Origin: an uncultured Flavobacteriales bacterium
GTDB lineage: Bacteria; Bacteroidota; Bacteroidia; Flavobacteriales_E; Vicingaceae
NCBI GenBank assembly: GCA_913059105.1
Contig: CAJXRL010000108.1
Coordinates: 1 to 8,417, forward strand
Reading direction: 5' to 3'
Length of the DNA stretch: 8,417 nt
Numbering within the stretch: the stretch's first letter is position 1; each line of letters begins with the position of its first letter. This document shows, one piece after another, positions 5,377-8,417 of the stretch. Made by a program: the position numbers and the translations under genes. Under the pieces are notes generated by a model that saw only the letters and a program-made list of their open reading frames with translations, was not told the origin of the DNA and ran no database searches.

Positions 5377-7213
5377 GGCGTTTACGCTCATTTTTTTCTC
5401 ACTATTGTTGTTTGCTAACACTGCAAGCTGGGCTCAGACAAATGATCTGCGGACTTTAGCGGCTTTAGCTAAACAAGCCAAAAACAATGGTAAAAATATA
5501 AAAGCAATTAGCTACTATGAAGAGCTTTTAAAAAAATCAAGCTCCGATAGTTATTATTACGATTTGTACGAATTATACCTAGCCGAGAAAGATTACAGTT
5601 CGGCTGAGAAAATGGTAAAAAGAAGGGTTAGGCAATTTCCTCAAAGAGCCGAATTCCTTGTAGACAAAGGTCACATTTCCTTTGTTCAAAAACTTGAAAA
5701 AGACGCAGACAAGAGTTTTAGAAAGGCCGTTTCTGTTGCTTTAAAAGACAACCGATTGACAAATATTATTGCAAATCAGTTTAACAAATACAAACACTAC
5801 ACTTATTCCGAAGAAATTTATTTAAGAGCAAGAAAAGCTTTTAGGAACAATCGTCTGTACCAATTTGAGCTTGCCAATACATACTCAAGACTTGGAAAGA
5901 CAGATGAGATGATAGAAGAATACCTTACTATTTTAGGAGGCAACAGAAGTTACATTCAGACTATACAGAGTCTATTTGCCAGACTGCTAAACCCAGACCC
6001 AGAAGGCACACAAAAAAATAAGTTAAAAGAAACTTTATTGCGCAAAATTCAGAAGGAACCAAGCAAAGAGGTTTTTTCTGAAATGTTAATTTGGCTTTAT
6101 ATCCAGGATAAAAATTTTACTGGAGCTTTCATTCAAGCAAAAGCTTTGGACCGTAAGAATGGCGAACAGGGTAAACGAGTTTATGATTTAGGAATTCTTG
6201 CTCTTTCAAATAAGCATCTTTCAACAGCTGAGAAATCATTTAACTATGTGATTGGACTTAAAGATTCGCCCTATTTTTTGCAGTCGAAAATGAGATTGGT
6301 AGAAGTACTAAAGCAAAAAGTTTTAGGCAAAAAAGATTATTCAAATGAAGATTTTAAAAACTTAACAATCGCATATCAATCAACTATTTATGAATTAGGG
6401 AAAAGCTCTTTAACAATTCCTTTAATCAGAGGTCTTGCGGAATTACAAGCCTACTATTTAGATAGTATTCCTGCAGGAATTGCAATGCTGACTGAAGTGA
6501 TAAACATGCAGGGAATAAAAAATCAAGTAAAAGCTGAAACAAAAATAGAATTAGCTGATTTATATCTCTTAAATGATGAAATATGGGAAGCCTCATTGCT
6601 GTACTCTCAGGTAGAAAAAGAATTCAAATATGACAGATTAGGAGAAATAGCAAAATATAAAAATGCTAAAGTTGCTTTTTATACGGGAGACTTCTATTGG
6701 GCGCAAGCACAGTTAGATGTTTTAAAAGGTTCTACCTCAAAACTCATCTCAAATGATGCGATGGATTTATCTTTATTAATAACTGACAACGTTGGAAGAG
6801 ATAGCATAATTGAGCCATTACAAATGTATGCCATTGCAGATTTGCTAATTTTCAAAAAAGACTTTGACAAAGCAACTATTGTTTTAGATTCAATTCCTAA
6901 GTTTTTCCCTTTTACAACTTTGCAGGATGATATTTTATTTACAAAATACAAGATGTCAATTGAAAAAAGGGAGTACACTGAAGCAGCAGGATTTTTGAAA
7001 GAATTGATCGCAGGATTCGCTGAAGATTTACTTGGAGACGATGCTTTATTTGCCTTGGCTAAGTTAGAAGAAGAAGAATTTAATAATAAAGAAAAAGCAA
7101 TGGAATTATATAAATCATTGCTAACTACTTACCCGTCTAGTTTATTCGTAGTTGAAGCCCGGAAGAGGTTTAGATCATTGAGAGGGGATAAATTAGACGA
7201 AGAAATTAATTGA
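5369..7213 (+). CDS. Exported tetratricopeptide-repeat protein
   Basis: The protein has 614 residues and a Sec signal (1-22, cleavage expected after ASWA, before Gln23), so it is periplasmic or outer-membrane associated; there is no lipobox. The mature part is almost wholly helical. TPR-like pairs are visible at about 43-90 (KAISYYEELL, YSSAEKMVKRRVRQFP), 95-125, 145-190, 270-300, 395-420 and near the C-terminus (555-600, with DDALFALAKLEEEEFNNKEKAMELYKSL). A distinctive segment, FYTGDFYWAQAQLDVLKGSTSKLI followed by SNDAMDLSLLITDN (437-474), looks like a conserved family block. TPR arrays are protein-binding scaffolds; no enzymatic motif is seen. Its start overlaps the lipoprotein stop by 8 bp, and the next gene starts 4 bp after its stop. 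The partner is unknown; an envelope assembly or scaffold role is inference. Confidence 0.85.
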   Translation: MNKAFTLIFFSLLLFANTASWAQTNDLRTLAALAKQAKNNGKNIKAISYYEELLKKSSSDSYYYDLYELYLAEKDYSSAEKMVKRRVRQFPQRAEFLVDKGHISFVQKLEKDADKSFRKAVSVALKDNRLTNIIANQFNKYKHYTYSEEIYLRARKAFRNNRLYQFELANTYSRLGKTDEMIEEYLTILGGNRSYIQTIQSLFARLLNPDPEGTQKNKLKETLLRKIQKEPSKEVFSEMLIWLYIQDKNFTGAFIQAKALDRKNGEQGKRVYDLGILALSNKHLSTAEKSFNYVIGLKDSPYFLQSKMRLVEVLKQKVLGKKDYSNEDFKNLTIAYQSTIYELGKSSLTIPLIRGLAELQAYYLDSIPAGIAMLTEVINMQGIKNQVKAETKIELADLYLLNDEIWEASLLYSQVEKEFKYDRLGEIAKYKNAKVAFYTGDFYWAQAQLDVLKGSTSKLISNDAMDLSLLITDNVGRDSIIEPLQMYAIADLLIFKKDFDKATIVLDSIPKFFPFTTLQDDILFTKYKMSIEKREYTEAAGFLKELIAGFAEDLLGDDALFALAKLEEEEFNNKEKAMELYKSLLTTYPSSLFVVEARKRFRSLRGDKLDEEIN

Positions 7214-7217
7214 GATT

Positions 7218-7523
7218 ATGATAGTTTATAGCGTAACCGTAAACATTGAAAATTCCATACATGAGGATTGGTTAGCTTGGATGAAGAGCAAGCATATTCC
7301 GGATGTAATGGCGACAGGCTATTTTAGTGCCCACCGTATGCTAAAGGTGATTTCTAGACAAGAGGACGAAGAAGGCATCAGCTACAACATTCAGTACACT
7401 TGCGCTAGTATGGCTGATTTGCACCAATATCAAGTGCAAAAGGCCCCTGCATTGCAGAAAGAACACTTAGATCGCTACGAAGGTAAATTTGCCGCATTTA
7501 GAACTTTATTAGAATTCGCCTAA
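7218..7523 (+). CDS. DUF4286-like small protein
   Basis: The protein has 101 residues and no signal or membrane segment, so is probably cytoplasmic. It starts MIVYSVTVNIENSIHEDWLAWMKSKHIPDVMATGYF (1-36) and includes ISYNIQYTCASMADLHQYQ (54-72) and ALQKEHLDRYEGKFAAFRTLLEF (78-100). This matches my memory of DUF4286, an uncharacterised family of Bacteroidota; the strand-helix-strand pattern suggests a ferredoxin-like, possibly dimeric, alpha-beta fold. Its TAA overlaps the rsmA ATG (TAATG), so the two are likely translationally coupled, suggesting a role near rRNA methylation or ribosome maturation, unproven. Confidence 0.8.
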   Translation: MIVYSVTVNIENSIHEDWLAWMKSKHIPDVMATGYFSAHRMLKVISRQEDEEGISYNIQYTCASMADLHQYQVQKAPALQKEHLDRYEGKFAAFRTLLEFA

Positions 7524-8302
7524 TGGCAAAAAGGGTAAGAGCCAAAAAACAATTAGGCCAACATTTTTTAACTGACTTAAGTATTGCAAAAGATACGGTT
7601 GAAGCTTTCAATATAGACGGAAAGTTGAATAACGTTTTAGAAGTTGGCGCCGGGATGGGAGTGCTCACGAAGTTTATTCAAAAAAGAGAAGACCTTAAGC
7701 TCACTGTAATTGATATTGACACAGAATCTATTGAATACCTTAAGAAAGAAGACTGGATAGACAACGACCAATTAATTGATGGCGACTTTTTAGCAATTGA
7801 TTTAAAAACTATCTATGGCAATGAGCCCTTTGGCATATTAGGAAACTTCCCTTATAACATTTCAACTCAAATACTTTTTAAAGCTTTAGAATACAAAGAC
7901 CAATGTTCTGAAGTAGTTGGAATGTTTCAGAAAGAAGTAGCGCAAAGAATTGCTTCGAAGGAAGGTTCTAAGGTGTACGGTATTACTTCAATTTTGCTAC
8001 AAGCTTATTTCGACATTGACTATTTATTTACGGTGCATGAGGATGTTTTTGATCCGCCGCCAAAAGTAAAATCTGCTGTAATTCGTTTGAAAAGAAACAA
8101 CGTAAAAAAACTGCCTTGCGACGAGAAACTATTTAAACAAATTGTAAAAGTATCGTTCAACCAACGTAGAAAAACCATGCGAAATTCGTTGAAACAATTT
8201 TTAACGGATGACTTGAAAGCTATGGATTTATTCAACAAGCGTCCAGAACAATTGAGTGTTCAAGAGTTCATAGAACTGACTAATATGATTGAGTCAGCAT
8301 AA
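7523..8302 (+). CDS. rsmA: 16S rRNA (adenine1518-N6/adenine1519-N6)-dimethyltransferase
   Basis: Also called ksgA. It uses S-adenosylmethionine to dimethylate two adjacent adenines in the 3' terminal helix 45 of 16S rRNA, late in small-subunit assembly. The 259 residues are near the usual family length. Visible are KKQLGQHFLTD (8-18), the AdoMet loop VLEVGAGMGVLT (38-49), acidic motif VIDIDTESIEYL (62-73), GDFLAID (87-93), the catalytic motif GNFPYNIS (107-114; NLPYNIS in E. coli), FQKEVAQRI (135-143), VFDPPPKVKSAVIRL (175-189) and the C-terminal helical domain (200-259). The NFPYN motif has Phe in place of the common Leu, a substitution I believe is frequent in this phylum. The ATG overlaps the upstream stop by one base. 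Loss of this enzyme in other bacteria gives kasugamycin resistance. Confidence 0.97.
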   Translation: MAKRVRAKKQLGQHFLTDLSIAKDTVEAFNIDGKLNNVLEVGAGMGVLTKFIQKREDLKLTVIDIDTESIEYLKKEDWIDNDQLIDGDFLAIDLKTIYGNEPFGILGNFPYNISTQILFKALEYKDQCSEVVGMFQKEVAQRIASKEGSKVYGITSILLQAYFDIDYLFTVHEDVFDPPPKVKSAVIRLKRNNVKKLPCDEKLFKQIVKVSFNQRRKTMRNSLKQFLTDDLKAMDLFNKRPEQLSVQEFIELTNMIESA

Positions 8303-8328
8303 AAAGCCAAAATTTATAGGATTAAAGT

Positions 8329-8336
8329 TAAATTCG
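8329..8336 (+). promoter_or_regulatory. Possible -7 element for the next gene
   Basis: TAAATTCG is one mismatch from TAnnTTTG and lies 17 bp before an ATG at 8354. No -33 TTG is seen. It may give the downstream gene its own transcript. Confidence 0.3.
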
Positions 8337-8353
8337 CAACTGAAAATAGCAAT

Positions 8354-8371
8354 ATGCAGTTTGAATTAACC
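8354..8371 (+). CDS. Start of next gene, possibly magnesium transporter MgtE (partial)
   Basis: Only six codons (MQFELT) are present before the adapter at 8372. Bacteroidota MgtE-type CBS-domain magnesium transporters often begin like this and, as I recall, often follow rsmA, but six residues cannot prove it. The ATG is 51 bp after the rsmA stop. Confidence 0.35.
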
Positions 8372-8417
8372 CTGTCTCTTATACACATCTGACGCTGCCG
8401 ACGATCTACTCTGTGTA
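8372..8417 (-). other. Illumina Nextera P5/i5 adapter, reverse complement (not genomic)
   Basis: Positions 8372-8390 are the reverse complement of the Tn5 mosaic end (CTGTCTCTTATACACATCT), 8391-8404 the Nextera linker, 8405-8412 (TCTACTCT) the i5 index reading AGAGTAGA on the other strand, and 8413-8417 the start of reverse P5. The genome therefore ends at 8371. Confidence 0.98.

Noticed and set aside
6694..6978. Minus-strand open frame of 94 codons
   Set aside because: Antisense shadow within the TPR protein gene; no promoter or protein signature.
8020..8238. Minus-strand open frame of 72 codons
   Set aside because: Antisense shadow of the rsmA C-terminal region, where conserved motifs read on the plus strand.
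45..8390. Inverted 19-bp Tn5 mosaic ends flanking the whole window, like a composite transposon
   Set aside because: They are followed by Nextera linker, index and P5 sequence, and no transposase is present; they are library adapters.

Overview
The window is an assembled contig from an AT-rich member of the Bacteroidota, most likely near the Flavobacteriales/Cryomorphaceae or Cytophagales. Three things point there: start codons without recognisable Shine-Dalgarno sequences, promoters of the TAnnTTTG (-7) type, and protein families typical of the phylum (a DUF4286-like protein, a serS-linked TPR protein, a GMTCxxxC HMA lipoprotein, and a bL21 with a long Ala/Lys/Pro tail). The placement rests on remembered family features, not on a search. 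Both ends are not genomic. Positions 1-63 and 8372-8417 are untrimmed Illumina Nextera P5/i5 adapter, so native DNA runs from 64 to 8371 and the two outermost genes are cut by the library ends.

Layout. On the minus strand (64-1344) a small lipoprotein with a heavy-metal-associated domain precedes ctaA (heme A synthase, 3' end missing). The pair suggests cytochrome oxidase maturation. On the plus strand a divergent DMT/EamA permease (1471-2400) is followed by the ribosomal pair rplU-rpmA (2482-3352), which has its own good promoter and ends in a clear intrinsic terminator (3374-3428). Next comes a tightly packed run from 3555 to 8302: serS, a small helical lipoprotein, a large exported TPR protein, a DUF4286-like protein and rsmA (ksgA). 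The gaps or overlaps are 1 bp, 8 bp overlap, 4 bp and 1 bp overlap, which strongly suggests one transcript. The last 18 genomic bases are the first six codons of another gene, probably mgtE.

How the genes work together. Most of the window is core housekeeping: translation (bL21, bL27, SerRS, 16S rRNA dimethylation) and respiration (heme A). The least understood part is the envelope pair (lipoprotein plus TPR protein) and the DUF4286-like protein embedded between serS and rsmA. It is the best candidate for an undescribed function, though the arrangement is probably conserved in the phylum rather than a mobile or defence system. I see no mobile element, CRISPR array, tRNA, rRNA or toxin-antitoxin pair.
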